Assembly (NCBI GenBank): GCA_037176725.1
Contig: JAZBRS010000076.1
Coordinates: forward strand, 123,399,001 to 123,463,000
Reading direction: 5' to 3'
DNA: 64,000 nucleotides
Source of the DNA: Posidonia oceanica
Taxonomy: Eukaryota; Streptophyta; Magnoliopsida; Alismatales; Posidoniaceae
Position 1 is the stretch's first letter. Every line of letters starts with the position of its first letter. The notes under the pieces were generated by a model that was not told where the DNA came from, ran no database searches, and worked only from the letters and a program-made list of their open reading frames with translations. Below are positions 32,152 to 45,047 of the stretch, piece by piece. The position numbers and the translations under genes were made by a program.

Positions 32152-32448
32152 CAGCCCGATGAAGACGCAGCTGGGGATGTCCGGTAGCAGGATTTGACGA
32201 CGCGGGTCTGCAGAGATCCTGGAGCCTGGGTCGTTTGCTGAGGACTTTCGTCACGCGGGCAACAAGTCGGGCCAGGGGCCTCCAGATGTGTGCGGCGAGG
32301 AGCATGGAATGCATTAATCAACTTTGAAATGTGAACAGCCAGCACAAAACACTTTTGCATTGATAGAACTATTGGTTACATGCCTGTGGCAGGCTAAAAA
32401 GTACAGCACAACTTGAAAGGAAAATAGAGTGACAGCTGCATGACGGCT
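32152..32448 (-). other. Element B 3' UTR, proximal part
   Basis: The continuation of B after A. It holds one remnant of the CAGCTGGGG unit and then unique noncoding sequence up to the DUF7745 stop. A and C have multi-copy arrays at this place. Confidence 0.7.
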
Positions 32449-33651
32449 CTAACTGATTCGGGCCTTCTTCGATTTTCCAGAGTCAGGGAACAAGGAACCG
32501 CTTGGCGGGACTTCGTCAATGGGCCAGAGGTCCTGGACTTCAGCGATGTACTCAGGAGTACATCCCACACCTCTTATAGCCGCGATGTCTGTTGATCGCA
32601 CCCCATGCTGCATTAGGTTGGCCAGCTCCTTCGTCGGGGCAATTGTACTGAGGGGACATTCTTGAAGGAGCCTAGGTGCTGTGCTGTCAACATAGGCGTC
32701 TTGCCGGAAGCCGAACTGGTGCATGACTCTGATAGGGTGGTATTCCACACCCACGGTGAATCCCGGTAGCACAACCAACCGCATGTCGCGCGCATTGAAG
32801 AAGACAGTGAATGGTTCGGCCGCAGAAGGAATGATGCGCCAGGTTACTGTGTCATCTGTCGGTCCTGATAGCCTTTCATGTTCTTCCTTGACGCTCTTGA
32901 CTGCCTTGGCATGGCCGCTGTTGCAGTAGGCCTCGAAAGCATGTACTTGGGGGCGCAGAAGGTCTATCTCAGTGTGTGCGGCTAGCCAAACCTGAATGAG
33001 TGCTCCGCAACCATGGAAGTGGCGGCAGCGATGCGAGATGCGGTCCAGTCCGCGGTATGTCTCTGCCAGGACAACCGGTGCCAGGTCTATCTGGCGAGTC
33101 ACCACAGCGAGTGCTATTTCAGCTATTTCGACGGCCACTGTCGTCTTGCCATGAGTAAAGACCAGCTCGCCTAGGAAACGGGTAACAAACCCTCGGAGCC
33201 ACAGCTCGTCTCCGAGTTCGGCGCGCTTTTCCACAATATCATCAAAATACGCTAGGCAAAGTAGAGGCATGGGTCCGCTGGTGCAAATTAGTCTCTGCTG
33301 GCAACTTCGGGTAGAGAGGCCGGTCAGCTGTTTTAGGACTACGATGTATCCGTCACGCCTCATGAAGATGGGCGGCCCCAGGATCTTGGAAAAGCCACAA
33401 ATCCGGCGCACTTCTTCCAGTGTAGGTGTCAGTTCAGTTCTACCGAAACGGAAGACGTGGTGTGCTGGTTTCCAGAATCGCGCAGTGGCACACAGAAGAT
33501 GGCGGCTTACTTCTACATCAGTAGCCTTTAGCAACTTGGTCGGAATGCCCCACAGGCGCAGCTTCTCACAGTCATCTTTGGTAAGCTTGCCGATCCATTC
33601 TCGCAGGATCTCAGAACAGTGTGTCGGGGTCACCAGAGTGGGGAATCCCAT
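32449..33651 (-). CDS. DUF7745 / plant-mobile-domain-like accessory protein of element B
   Basis: Intact homologue of 13281-14483, 400 aa from MGFPTL (ATG 33651-33649). The frame extends to an ATG at 33735 (428 aa), but that extension is unlike A's. Core motifs are kept: DCEKLRLWGIPTKLL, FWKPAHHVFRFG, LTPTLEEVRRICGF, VLAETYRGLDRISHR and a C-terminal KSKKAR. Many codon differences from A are silent by inspection, for example across RRICGFSK, which suggests past selection on the protein. The frame is open although B's gag-pol has seven stops and a frameshift. With only 1.2 kb this could still be chance. The function is unknown. Confidence 0.8.
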   Translation of the reverse strand: MGFPTLVTPTHCSEILREWIGKLTKDDCEKLRLWGIPTKLLKATDVEVSRHLLCATARFWKPAHHVFRFGRTELTPTLEEVRRICGFSKILGPPIFMRRDGYIVVLKQLTGLSTRSCQQRLICTSGPMPLLCLAYFDDIVEKRAELGDELWLRGFVTRFLGELVFTHGKTTVAVEIAEIALAVVTRQIDLAPVVLAETYRGLDRISHRCRHFHGCGALIQVWLAAHTEIDLLRPQVHAFEAYCNSGHAKAVKSVKEEHERLSGPTDDTVTWRIIPSAAEPFTVFFNARDMRLVVLPGFTVGVEYHPIRVMHQFGFRQDAYVDSTAPRLLQECPLSTIAPTKELANLMQHGVRSTDIAAIRGVGCTPEYIAEVQDLWPIDEVPPSGSLFPDSGKSKKARIS

Positions 33652-34991
33652 TGCACAGATTGCAGAATGTAGGCAGACGGCTGTCATAAAATCTTTAGAT
33701 ACCTGTTGCCAAGACTGTGGGTTATCAGATCTCATATAGACACAAGACTATTATTCGGAAAGCAGATTCTGAAACTGGTAGAGACAGTCCAACACATTTA
33801 AACAGTAAAAATTCAGACTATGGCAATTGAACATATGTAAGCAAAGAAATTCTGTCGATGCGGCGGGGATTGGCGGGAGTCCTGGGTTGTCGCAGCCTGA
33901 CGGTGCCAACGTGTGCTGAGTAGAAGTACTGTCTCAGCGCTGGAGTAAGCTTTTGCGGAATAGAATGATCAGAAGGAGTGGAGATGACTAGAAAATGCAG
34001 ATGCATGCGTGATTGGTGTAGTTTGCCCTCAGTATTGGGGTACTTTGGTGTCTGCTGCATAAGAAAGGAGCGGTCCCTAACTCACCGGACTCTACTCGGA
34101 CTCCTGATTTGTTGGTGGCACTCTAGGAAAGGGTGTTGGTGATGTTTGGTGGCGGTGTAGAGTAGACGGGCTTCATGCCAAACTCTCAAGGACTTACACT
34201 CGCTCCTACCTCTTCCTTCTCTTTTTGTGTCGGTGTGCAGGGCTCTCCTCATTCCCATTTTGGAAGCGAGGAGGACCTGATCCGGGCTTTGACTCTTTTC
34301 TGGGGTAGGTGAGAGGTGCGGGGTTACCCTACTTGCCTTTATTCTCTTTTTTCTTTTTCTTTTTTTTTGCTTTTTTTTTTGCGGGAACAGGGCCTTTGTC
34401 TCCCTCCCTTTCCTTTTCCATCATTCTCCTTTTTCCTTGGCTTTTTTGTTTTTTCTTTTTTTTTCTTTTTCATTCTTTTTTCATTTTTCTTTCTCTTTTG
34501 GCTTGCAGGTCTCCGGTGCCCCTTCCCTATGGGAAATGGGTGTTAGGGTTTTTTCAGGTACTGACTTTTGGCTCTCTCTTCCTCTCTTTTTTTTTTGCAT
34601 ATCTAAGCTGAACGTGTATTGCTTCCTGGCTAACACCTAGTACTCTTCCAGGAGTGTAAGTCTTTAGGAATTTGGGCACTTCGCCCGCTTTCATTGAGTG
34701 GTGGCTCCCTCACTAGTCAAGACGTCTAACTAGTATCAGGTGAAGTCGGGAGACTCCTTTCGCAGCAGGCAAGCACCTCCGGTTTTCATCACCGGGCAAC
34801 TATGCAATGCATGATTTGATGAGGAATGTGAACGAGATGAGCAGGGATGCACGGGAGTGCTGCAATGTCAGGAAATGCAGGAAATGGGATGAAGCAAAGT
34901 ACGGAGGAGATAGAGCGAATAGAGATACAAAGACATGCGGATGGTGGAGATATGACAAGTGGGAGGAAGGATCAGCAAGGGCTACTCCCAG
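33652..34991 (-). other. Spacer between pol and DUF7745 ORF (element B)
   Basis: Same layout as in A: a plus-strand T-rich tract at 34330-34510 (A-rich in the transcript) and a conserved block at about 34690-34800. No coding evidence. Confidence 0.55.
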
Positions 34992-37900
34992 CTACTGATA
35001 GTACTTCTTGAGGTAGCACATGTTGACCGGCTCGGACTGCTCGACCTGGTCCATGTCCTCAAGAGTTACTGCGCCGCCTGAGAAGATCTGTTTGACTACA
35101 AAGGGACCGCACCAGTTAGGTCAGAATTTGCCTCGACTGTCGGGTAGATGAATGGCACGCAGAACGAGATCCCCGGGCTGGAAGCTTCTGGGCCGGACTT
35201 TCTTCAGGAATGCTCTAGCCATTCGCTTCTGGTAACAGTGAGCGTTATGCATGGCTTGTAGTCTGTGCTCATCAATCAGATTCAGTTGGACGCAACGGTC
35301 TTCGACCCATTCTGCCTCTTCCAACTCAGCTTCTCGTAAGATCCGTAGCGAGGGGACCTCCACCTCGACGGGTAATACTGCTTCCATGCCGTACACCAGC
35401 GAGTACGGGGTGGCTCCTGTTGAGGTCTGGATTGATGTCCTGTACGCCCAGAGTGCGTACGGGAGCTGATCGTGCCAGTCCTTGTGGGTTTCCGCCATCT
35501 TCTTCATGATTTTGATGATATTCTTGTTAGCAGACTCCACTGCTCCATTCATCTGAGGCCGATATGGTGAGGAGCGGTGATGCTTGATTCTGAAATTCTG
35601 TAGGAACTCCTCAGTTCTTTTGGCAATGAAGTTCGTGCCATTATCAGAGATGATGGAGTGAGGGACCCTGTATCGGGCGACGATGTTGTGCCTGATGAAC
35701 TTTTCTGTTGCCACCGCGGTGATTGTTCTGTAAGAGGCTGCTTCCACCCACTTAGTGAAGTAGTCTATCGCTACCATGATGAAGCGATGGCCGTTTGAAG
35801 CAGCGGGGTGTATTGCGCCAATGACGTCGATCCCCTAGGTGGAGAAAGGCCACGGCGAGGACATGTTATGCAGCTGATGAGGAGGGGCCTTGATAAAATT
35901 ACCATGGACCTGACAGTTGTGGCATTTACGCACGAACCGGCAGCAGTCCGCCTCCATGGTTTGCCAGAAATATCCTTGGAGCATGATCTTCTTGGCTAAG
36001 AGGACACCGTTCATGTGCGGGCCACAGGTCCCTGCATGTACTTGAAGCATTAGGGTATCAGCCTCCGGCTTGTCCAGGCAGCGTAGTAGCATCTGATTGT
36101 ACGATCTTCTGTATAACTGCCCAGCCCCCAACACATATTTCGACTCCAGACGCGCCAAAGTTCTCTTATCTTCCGCGGTGGTGCCAGGTGGGAGACTGCC
36201 GGATTCCAAGAATGCTTTGATATCATGATACCATGGCTGCTCCACGGCCGAATCTGCTTCCTCTATGTTCATGCAATGGGCGGGCTCCTCTATGCAGGTG
36301 ACTGACACATCTACCTTGCTGTTCTCTGGTATACTGAGCCAAGATGCCAAGGTTGCTAGTGCGTTTGCATATGCATTCTTTGCTCTGTTCATGTATGTGA
36401 AGTCAATGCTCTCGAACTCTTCTATTAGCCCCAGCAGACATTCATGATACGGCACGAGTTTCGGGTCCTTGGTTTTCCAGTCGCCGTTCACTTGAGAGAT
36501 CACTAGCATGGCATCACCGTGCACATGCAACCTCTGCGCCTTATGTTCGAGGGCGACTCTCAAACCCAGGATGCATGCTTCATATTCCGCCTCATTGTTC
36601 GTGCATGCGAAAGTCAGCTTCCTCGCAAAGGGGATCATCTGCCCCTGGGGCGTGGTCAGCACTGCGCCTATGCCCCGACCCTTTTTATTGACAGCGCCGT
36701 CGAAGTACAGCTGCCAATGCTCTTGCTCTTCAGGGTCTTTCTCCTCCCAGTCCTCCATTGCAAAGAGAATGTCTTCATCCGGGAACTGCGTCTGGAGTGG
36801 CTGATACTCGGGCAAAGGGAAATCTGCAAGGTGATCCGCCATAGCTTGGCCTTTCATAGATCGCTGTGTGACGAAGGTGATGTCGTATTGAGATAACAAA
36901 ACCTGCCACTTGACGCACCTGCCCACCAAAGCCGGCTTTTGGAAAAGAAATTTGATAGGGTCATGACGGCACAAGAGCTGAACTGGGTACGCCATCATAT
37001 AGTGTCTCAGTTTCTGCGCGGCCCAGACAAGGGACAGACAGGTCTTCTCCATCGTGCTGTACCTGGCTTCACATTCATTAAATTTCTTGCTCAGGTAGTA
37101 GATGGCGCGCTCCTTCCTACCAGATTCGTCGTGTTGGCCCAGGACGGCACCCATGGAATGCTGCGTAGTTGAGAGGTAGAGGAGCAGAGGTCTTCCTGGT
37201 GTGGGAGGGACCAGGACGGGGGGTTTGACCAGCAGTTGCTTGATCTTATCGAATGCGGCCTGACATTCTTCATTCCAGTCAATTTGTGCATTTTTCCACA
37301 GAAGTTTGAAAATGGGCTAGCAGATGGGCGTAAGCTGTGCAATGAAGCGACTGATGTACTGTAGACGCCCAAGTAGGCCTCGAACCTCCTTCTCGGTTCT
37401 AGGGGGTGGCATTTCCACGATGGCTTTAGCTTTCATCGGGTCCACTTCAATCCCCCTTTGGCTAACAATGTAGCCCAGAAGTTTGCCAGATGAAACCCCA
37501 AACACGCATTTACTCTGGGGTTAAGCCTCAGTTTGTATTTCCTCAGACGGTCAAAGAGCTTCTTCAGGCATGCAAGGTGATCCTCAGGCTCTTTGGTCTT
37601 TGCGATCATGTCATCTACATAGACCTCCACTTCTTGGTGCATGAGGTCGTGAAAGAGTGCAGTCATGGCTCTCTGATAAGTTGCGTCGGCGTTCTTCAAC
37701 CCAAACGGCATAACCTGATAACAGAAGACCCCCCAGGGGGTGATGAATGAAGTCTTTTCCATGTCTTCTTCTGCCATCCTGATCTGATTATAGCCGGAGA
37801 AACCGTCCATAAAGGATAGCATCTTGTGGCCCGCGGTGTTGTCGACTAGGACGTCAATGTGAGGCAACGGGAAGTCGTCCTTGGGACTCACCTTATTCAG

Positions 37901-40900
37901 GTCCCTGTAGTCGATACATATCCGGATCCGACCGTCCTTCTTGGGCACTGGCACGATGTTTGCAAGCCACTCAGGGTAAAGGACGACTTTCAGAAAGTTA
38001 ACATCAAGCTGCTTCATTATCTCTTCCTTGATCATGAGCAGCCACTGTGGTCGCCATCTCCTCAGTTTCTGCTTTACTGGCTTGGCGTCCGGCTTCAGGG
38101 GTAAGTTGTGGACCACTATCTCGACATCAAGGCCAACCATGTCTTCATAGGTCCAGGCGAAGACGTCTGCGTACTCTTTCAAGAACGCGATGAACTCTAT
38201 TCTGACTTGGGGTGATAGTAGGGCACTAATGCGAACCTCTCAAGTTTCTTCGACCGTGCCGAGGTTAATGACCTCCGTTTCTTCCTCAACATGTAGGTTG
38301 GGACCTTCTGGGTCGTCATCATAGGGCCGGAACTCGGGTGATGGGTCATCATTCTCATCTTCGCCTGTATTATCTTCCTCTCCGTATGCAACAAGTTCTG
38401 AGAGGATCTCCTTTTCGAAAGTGGGGTTTGTCACATCGAAGGAGTGTAGAAGTTCCGCTTCTTGACCCTGGTGATGCCTCAGGATGGTCACACCTACCCG
38501 AGTGTTTCTGTATCTTCGGTGTGCGACCTCTGCCCTGATGGCTTCCTCCGTCCGTCCTACTGCTGATGACATCGCTGCATGTTCTACTGACACTACTGAA
38601 GGCCTTGCTGGCTCTGTGACTGATACTGCTGATAACTTTGCTACTGAAACTTCTGACAACTCTGTCACTGATTCTGCTTTCTGTCCTGTTACTGCTGCTG
38701 TGTGATCTGCTGGTGTCTCCTCTTCTGAGTCTGCTAACATACTTGTGGAGGGCATGTCAGACTGGCAGCTGACTTGGATACTGCCGCTCGCTATCCTCCC
38801 CGAATGAGGCATGTGCTGCACAAGCCAACTAGACCCACCTTCGGGTTGAATGGTAATGAGCTCATCGAGTCTAGAGGTGTCCGGCACTCTTGAGTTTTCT
38901 TCGAGGGCCATGATGGAGGTGTGGTTCTTTCGCAGAGGAGGATCCGTAACTACGGCTTTTCCTTTCCTTTCTGCGGCTTGGTGCTGTGCCAGGTCTTCCA
39001 CTATGGATTCGAGCTGTTCTTGGTAAAGCAGCTCCAAATCAGACATCCATGAATCGACCTGGGCTTCTATCGCCCCTCCTTCTTCCTCATCTGAGGGTGA
39101 ATCGACATAGTAGGCGCCGAGGGCCTGTGGCGCTGGCTCGGCTGCAAGATGGATTGTTGTCTCTGGTACTTGTATGTTCTGAGTCATGGGCGCGCCTGAT
39201 TGCGACAGCCTTGGCAAGGGAGGCCCAGATGGTCTAGTCAGAGGGATTGCAGATGGATATGCTGCCAGAGTGACTGCTGCTGTCAGAGGATGGGCAGAGG
39301 GGCTCTCTTGAAGGCTCGAGGGCCGGGAGACCGCGATGCTCAGCTGGTTCTCCGTGACTGATGATGATGATGAGAGCATGGCCTCTGATGTCATAGGATC
39401 TTGTCATGAATGTTGCCGGTCCGCGGCAAGAGAATGCGTGACTGATTGAGCTGGCTGCGTTGCTTGAGATGCGGCTTCTGGGAAGGGCTGAGTCATACTG
39501 CTGACCGGACTCAGCGATTGACCCTCCTAAAAGGGTGGCGGTTGCATCGGTGTGACAACGGTTGCATGCGAACTGACCGACTGCGCTTGAGTTGGTGCTG
39601 ATGGTGCTGACATGACTGTAGGAGAATCAAAGACTGTCAAATCTGCTAAGGGTTCTGCCAAATCTGCTGCTTCATGATCTGCGGTCGGAAGGATTGAACA
39701 AACTGACCGAGGTGCTGCTGGGCCATGCTGGCTTTCACTGCAAGTCTGAACTGCCCTTGTTGTGCTAGACTGTTCCTCGTCTGAGTAGTAGTCCTCAATG
39801 CAGACCCAGTCCTCCTCCAGTGGCGGAGAGCTTTGGCACGGCTCCGACTGCACTATGGTTTGAACTGCATTTGAATCCAGGATACCTGCGCTTGTGAAGT
39901 TAGCCAAGCTCCGGGGGATGGTCATTCTCTGACTCTTCGCTTGTGGGCGCTTGCCTTTATCAGTGTGAGGGTCGTACCCTAGACCCTCATTGTCTCTTCG
40001 TTCTTCTGCCATGATTGGTTCAGCGATTCCCTGGCCATGTCGCCCAAGCGGTGTCCCTTTGACGTAGCCCCACCTGTGACAGACGTTCTCGACCATCTGA
40101 AAAGGGTTGCTATGAACGGCCAAGGAGTTGACACGTTCGAGATCTGGCAAAAAGTTAACCGGCTCGCACCGATTAACGCGATACAAAGCGTTCGAAAGTT
40201 CAGGTTCAAAGGGGACAGTCCGCGAAGAGATAGAGGAAATCGCCTCGATCCGCTCCTTCTCGAAATTCTCCGCCATGACAACGATAACGTCGTCGCCTCG
40301 GCGGAACTTGATCATGCGATGGAGGGTCGAGGGGATAACCTGATGCTTGTGGAGCCAAGGGCGCCCAAGCAGAAAGTTGAAGTTAGGTTCCAAGTCGACG
40401 ACGTAGAATTCCACATCGAATGTAACCGGACCAATGATGAGAGGAATAATCAGAATCCCTAGAGCATCATGGTGAGTATTATCAAAAGCTGTCATTCCCT
40501 TTACAGCCGGAGTAATGTCTTCGGCCATGAATCCGAGCTTGGTTGCTGTTCGCAAGGGACAGACGTTAAGGCCTGACCCATTATCGACCAGTGCAAGGGG
40601 AATGCGAAAGTTCTTGAATTGTACTGTGACGAACAAGGGTTGGTTGTGATTAATCACCGCCGGAGGCAACTCATCACTCGTGAAAGTGATGACCTGGGGC
40701 TCTGCGATCATTCCGACCATGCTTTCCAAGGCGGCAGGTTCTATGGCTTGGGACACACGGGCGGCTTGGAACACGCGAAGGAAAGCCTTGCGATGCTCGG
40801 CAGAAGTGTGTATCAGGTCCCAGATGGATATGTCGGCTTTAACCTTTTTGAGCTGGGAAGTGATGTCGGCTTTAGGTTGGCATTTCTTGGTAGCAGGTGG

Positions 40901-43699
40901 TACGATCTTAGGAACAGGTTCAACTATGGTGGACTCAAGAGGCTGGCCTGAAGATGGTGGGATTGTAGGCTTGACTAAGGGCAAGGATATTGCAGGTTCT
41001 GGGTGACTAGGCCTGGCTACTGGTGCCAGGGGTCTGTAGACCCTCCCCGATCACGTCACTTCCGCACACATTTCCGCGGCGTAGCTGTAAGGTACGCGAT
41101 GGGTATCCCAGGTTAGGTTGATAACCACGGGAGCGCGTGCAGCGAGCACGAGAGGGGCTACAGGCTGAGGAGGGCATGGATAGGAGGGTGGCTGGGAAGG
41201 CAAGCTAGGTGGGGATTGAGGTCTTGCTAATAGGTGTACGGGAAACTCTGGCTGAGGTCTAGCTAGGAGATGTATTGGGGCTTGGGCCCGGGAAAGCATG
41301 GCGGCTGATGCGGGAGGGCGCTCCGGCTTGGTGCGCGGTCGGATCATATGAACGCCCGACTCGGAACCGGCGATAGCCACAAGATAGAGAGAGACTGGAA
41401 ATGGAGCAGAAACATCATGGATAAGCTCGGAAGGATCTATCACAGACGTGAGAGATCCGGAAGGAAACAAAGAGTGGATTCCTGAGGTCCCTGTGCCTCC
41501 TGAATAGGAGTGCTCCGGTAGGGGTCGGCGGACAACATTAGCTGGGATAGATGCTGATGTAGGTGCATGAGATGGTGCAGAAGTGGGTGCCTCGTGCGTG
41601 TCGATCACAATCGTTCCCGATTCGATCAGATCCTGGATAGCATTCCGGAGAGTGAAGCAATTATCAGTTGAATGCCCGACGCTTCGATGAAAATCGCAGA
41701 AAAGGTTCGCCTTAAACCAATGCGGTAGTGGGTTTGGTGGCGGGCGAACCTCCGGAAATTTCAGGAGCGACGCAACCTTCAGGAGGACGGCAGTGAGCGG
41801 TTCCACCAGTGGGGCGAATTTCCGCTTCTCAACGGGTGGCCGTCTCGGCCTCTGGAATTGTCCTTGCTGAACCGATGCGGCAGGATAGACCGGTCGAGCA
41901 GTGGTAGTGATCTGTGGTGTGGGGTGTGCCCTAGGTGCAGGTGCGTAATAGATCTGAGGAGGGGCAGGCCGAGACGCCAGACGAACGGGCGCAGCAGGGG
42001 AGTCGACGTATGCGACAACGGGCTTTGGCGGATCCTTCCTCTTGGGACGATTGTTGTTGAGGCTGCTGTTGTTGTTGACGGCGATGCTGCTGCTACCGTT
42101 GTTGTTGGCGGGGGCCTGCTTGGCAAGCACAAAGAGTGTGGGGAAGTTGCCACTCCGCAACGAACTCTCTACGCGAGTGCCAGCTCGGATCAAAGCAGTG
42201 AAGGTTGTGACAGGTTGGATGCTAAGCAAAGCTCCGGTAGACGGCTGTGCCCCCTTTATGATGATCTCGATAGACTCTTCGTCGGAGGGCCTATCTCGAA
42301 CTTGCGAGGCAAGGGCACGCCAGCGGCCGACGTACTCCCCGAACGGCTCACCCGGATTCTGCTTGGTTGCGATCAAGTCCGCGTGCTTCGGGACCAGATC
42401 AAGGTTGAAGGAGTACTGTTCCAAGAACGCCTGGCTTAGGTCATTCCAAGTCTTGATCGTAGCCATGTCAAGCGAGGTGAACCACTTGAGGGCCGGACCA
42501 GACAAACTTTTCTGGAACAGGCGGATCAGCAACCTCTCGTCCGCCTGGAGTTGGGCGAGATCACCGCAGTACGCCTTCAGATGTGCTATGGGGCAGCCCC
42601 TACCATCATACTTCTCAAAGTCTGGTATTTTGAACTTTGGGGGGAGTACCGCCTCTGGGAAACAGCAGAGGTCTCGGAACTGGTAGGTCTGGTGGTCCGT
42701 GCCCTGCACTAGACGTAGTGCCTTCTCCAGAACATCCATCCTGTTGTTGATGGGGTCTGGAATAGCTGCTACAGGTGATGGGGCAGCGGGGCCAGGGACC
42801 ACGTATGCCGATTGGGTCGCACCGAGGTGCTCCTCCGGATCTACCATCACGTCGCCTGGTGACGCAAGGTGATGGCCGGCATACCTGTGCTGTGGTGGAG
42901 TGCAAGGAGGAATGCATGTGGAATTCTGAGCCTGATGCAAAGGGGGAGGATAGATGGTATGCTGTGTGGTGGGTGCAGGATGATGGAGCATCAGCGGCCG
43001 TACCGGGGCGGCGCCGGGGGACGGGCCTGCGAGATACTGTGCTCCCACTAGTCCGAATGACTGGCCACCAGGTGGCGGAGGTGCATGCTGTGTGTGATGT
43101 GGTGCAGATGCCAGAGGCGGGATACGTGCCCCCATCGTCGGAACCGTGAGCAGTTGGGACGATGGTCTAGGCGGAAGTGTAGAGTGCAATGCAAGATGTG
43201 CGAGAGCAGGCCGCACAGGAACCTCAGGAACAACAGGAGGGGAAGGAGGGCGGACTGATAGAGCTATACCCTGCAGCCGCTGGATAGTGTCCATCAGTTG
43301 CTGGTACTGCTCTTCAGGTGTCCCGTCAGTGGGAACACTGAATTGCAGTGCCGGCGAGGAGCCAGAGCCAAGAGATCCGGACTGTCCAGGAGATTGGGGT
43401 CCTAGGGCGAGTGTCGCTGCAGCAGAAGGGGGGTCAAAAGTGACAAATCCCTGAGAAGGTGGGGTCAGTGGTGCCTCCAGAACACGAGAAGTGGCCATCA
43501 AGATAGACTCGGCGACCGGATCAGGAGGAGCGAGTGTCTGCCACTGTCTCACAGCAAACTGGGGTGCCCCAGACGACAGAAGGGAAGATCCTGGCGTCAC
43601 AGAGGGCACAGAAGGGTTAGAAACGGGTACCGGAGGGGCCGGAGCGGGAACCACCTCCGAGGCAAGGGCAAGAGGGGGTTCGACAGTGCGTTGGGCCAT
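34992..43699 (-). pseudogene. gag-pol: Degenerate gag-pol of element B
   Basis: Collinear with A's gag-pol from MAQ (ATG 43699) to TAG at 34992. In-frame stops lie at 41051, 39527, 39404, 38240, 37317, 35835 and 35121, plus a frameshift near 37510 inside RT after the RLNP segment. Domains remain readable: Gag core, knuckle, LVDNGSGLNV protease, G-patch-like segment, RT with YVDD, both RNase H domains, integrase HHCC and DDE. Trp is kept at the site where A has its TAA. At least four stops fit single or double C-to-T/G-to-A changes (CGA, TGG, CGG codons), as expected of methylated plant DNA. No product is expected from this copy. Confidence 0.92.
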
Positions 43700-45028
43700 T
43701 GCTGACCGAGAGCGAGTCAAAATGGGGCTGCGACGAGGGAAAAGGGGACGGGCTCTACGAGGAGCTATGCTCGCAAAGACGAGTAGCTCAGAAAGAGATG
43801 GTCGAGCACGGGTGTCTCAGCAGAGATGTCAGCAAGGGGAGGAACCTGAGCTCCGGCTAAGGAGATAGCTTACTGAACTCTGTTAAAGACACAACAGGAA
43901 ACTAGGGTTAAAAAAGAAGAAATGCAAAATGCATTGAGTTATGGCATGAATGACATGTATGCTTTCTAGCATGCTCTCTCTCTCACCAATCTGGTGTTCC
44001 CTAGCTGGTAGTCTACTCCGGATATCCACAAGTGTACGGGTCACCGACTCAAGTCAGAAAAGTAGGCCCCCTGTCTAACTCCCGGCCCAAAGCTCAGGTA
44101 ATGACAGGGTGGTGCGTTGGTGGCCTCAACCTCGCCTAAGCGTAGGAAGTACCCTCCACTAACACCGACATGACCCCGGACAAGGGGGGACAGACCGACC
44201 GACCGACCGACTCACACCACGCCAAAGCATCGAGGTGAGAGGCTGGGACCATCCTTCGCAAACTGATAGGTGGACTCAGATGAGAAGATGCATGCCCTAT
44301 ATGATGCTTATGCGAATGATTAAAGTTTTTTATCTTGCGTATTTTATTAACTCCAAGAGGGTGGAAGTGTGTTGATGGCTCTAGTTACCTTGGATCTTAT
44401 TTTTATTTGCCGTTTTTAATTAACCATAGAAAAAGCAATCAGTCTCTACTATCCTAGGCATGGCATTGTGCGAAAGGGAAGAAAATCAATCAATCATGGC
44501 AAGCAATCAACATACAACGAAGCAAAAGGCAGGTGCATGGCATGTGCGAGTGTTTGTGAGCATGATGGTGAAGGGAAAGGATTCATCAGGACAAAATGCA
44601 TATATACAGAGCATGTGCGTGTGTAGTGACATAGCAAACGTGCAAAAGCAAACATTCATCATTCAAAAGGCATGTATTGTTGCCCAACAAGTATGTAGTC
44701 ATGCATTATGCGGGAAATAAAGCAATAAAAGCGAGTAAGGCAAGGAAAGTAAAGACTAGTAAGCTGTAAAGCAAATAGGAATAGAGGCAAGGAAAAGGCA
44801 AGCAAACAAGCAAGTTAGACAAAGCAGAGCAAGGCAGAGCAAAAACCAAGGAAAGGGCAGCCAAGGGGGGTGCAAAACCTAAGCAAAGTAACCACGAGGC
44901 GACTTGCTAGGTGTTTGCACAGGAAAACGAGCAAAACAGGCAAGGGGGACACGAAGGCAAACAAAGAAGGCAAAACCCAAACAGAAAGCGAGCGAAATAA
45001 AGCCAAAGCGAAAGCCGGAGTCTAGTTC
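43700..45028 (-). other. Leader of element B
   Basis: Like A's leader: a conserved block at 43980-44290, then a purine-rich plus-strand tract (44480-45010) up to the primer site. No supported ORF. Confidence 0.6.
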
Positions 45029-45046
45029 TCCCCAGCAGAGTCGCCA
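45029..45046 (-). other. Primer binding site, tRNA-Arg type (element B)
   Basis: TCCCCAGCAGAGTCGCCA on the plus strand, one base different from A's site and one base from the LTR. Confidence 0.85.
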
Positions 45047-45047
45047 C

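Noticed and set aside
37091..37372. 93-aa minus ORF in B's RT region
   Set aside because: It lies in a different frame from the surviving RT/RNase H reading; the correct frame continues with a TAG at 37317.
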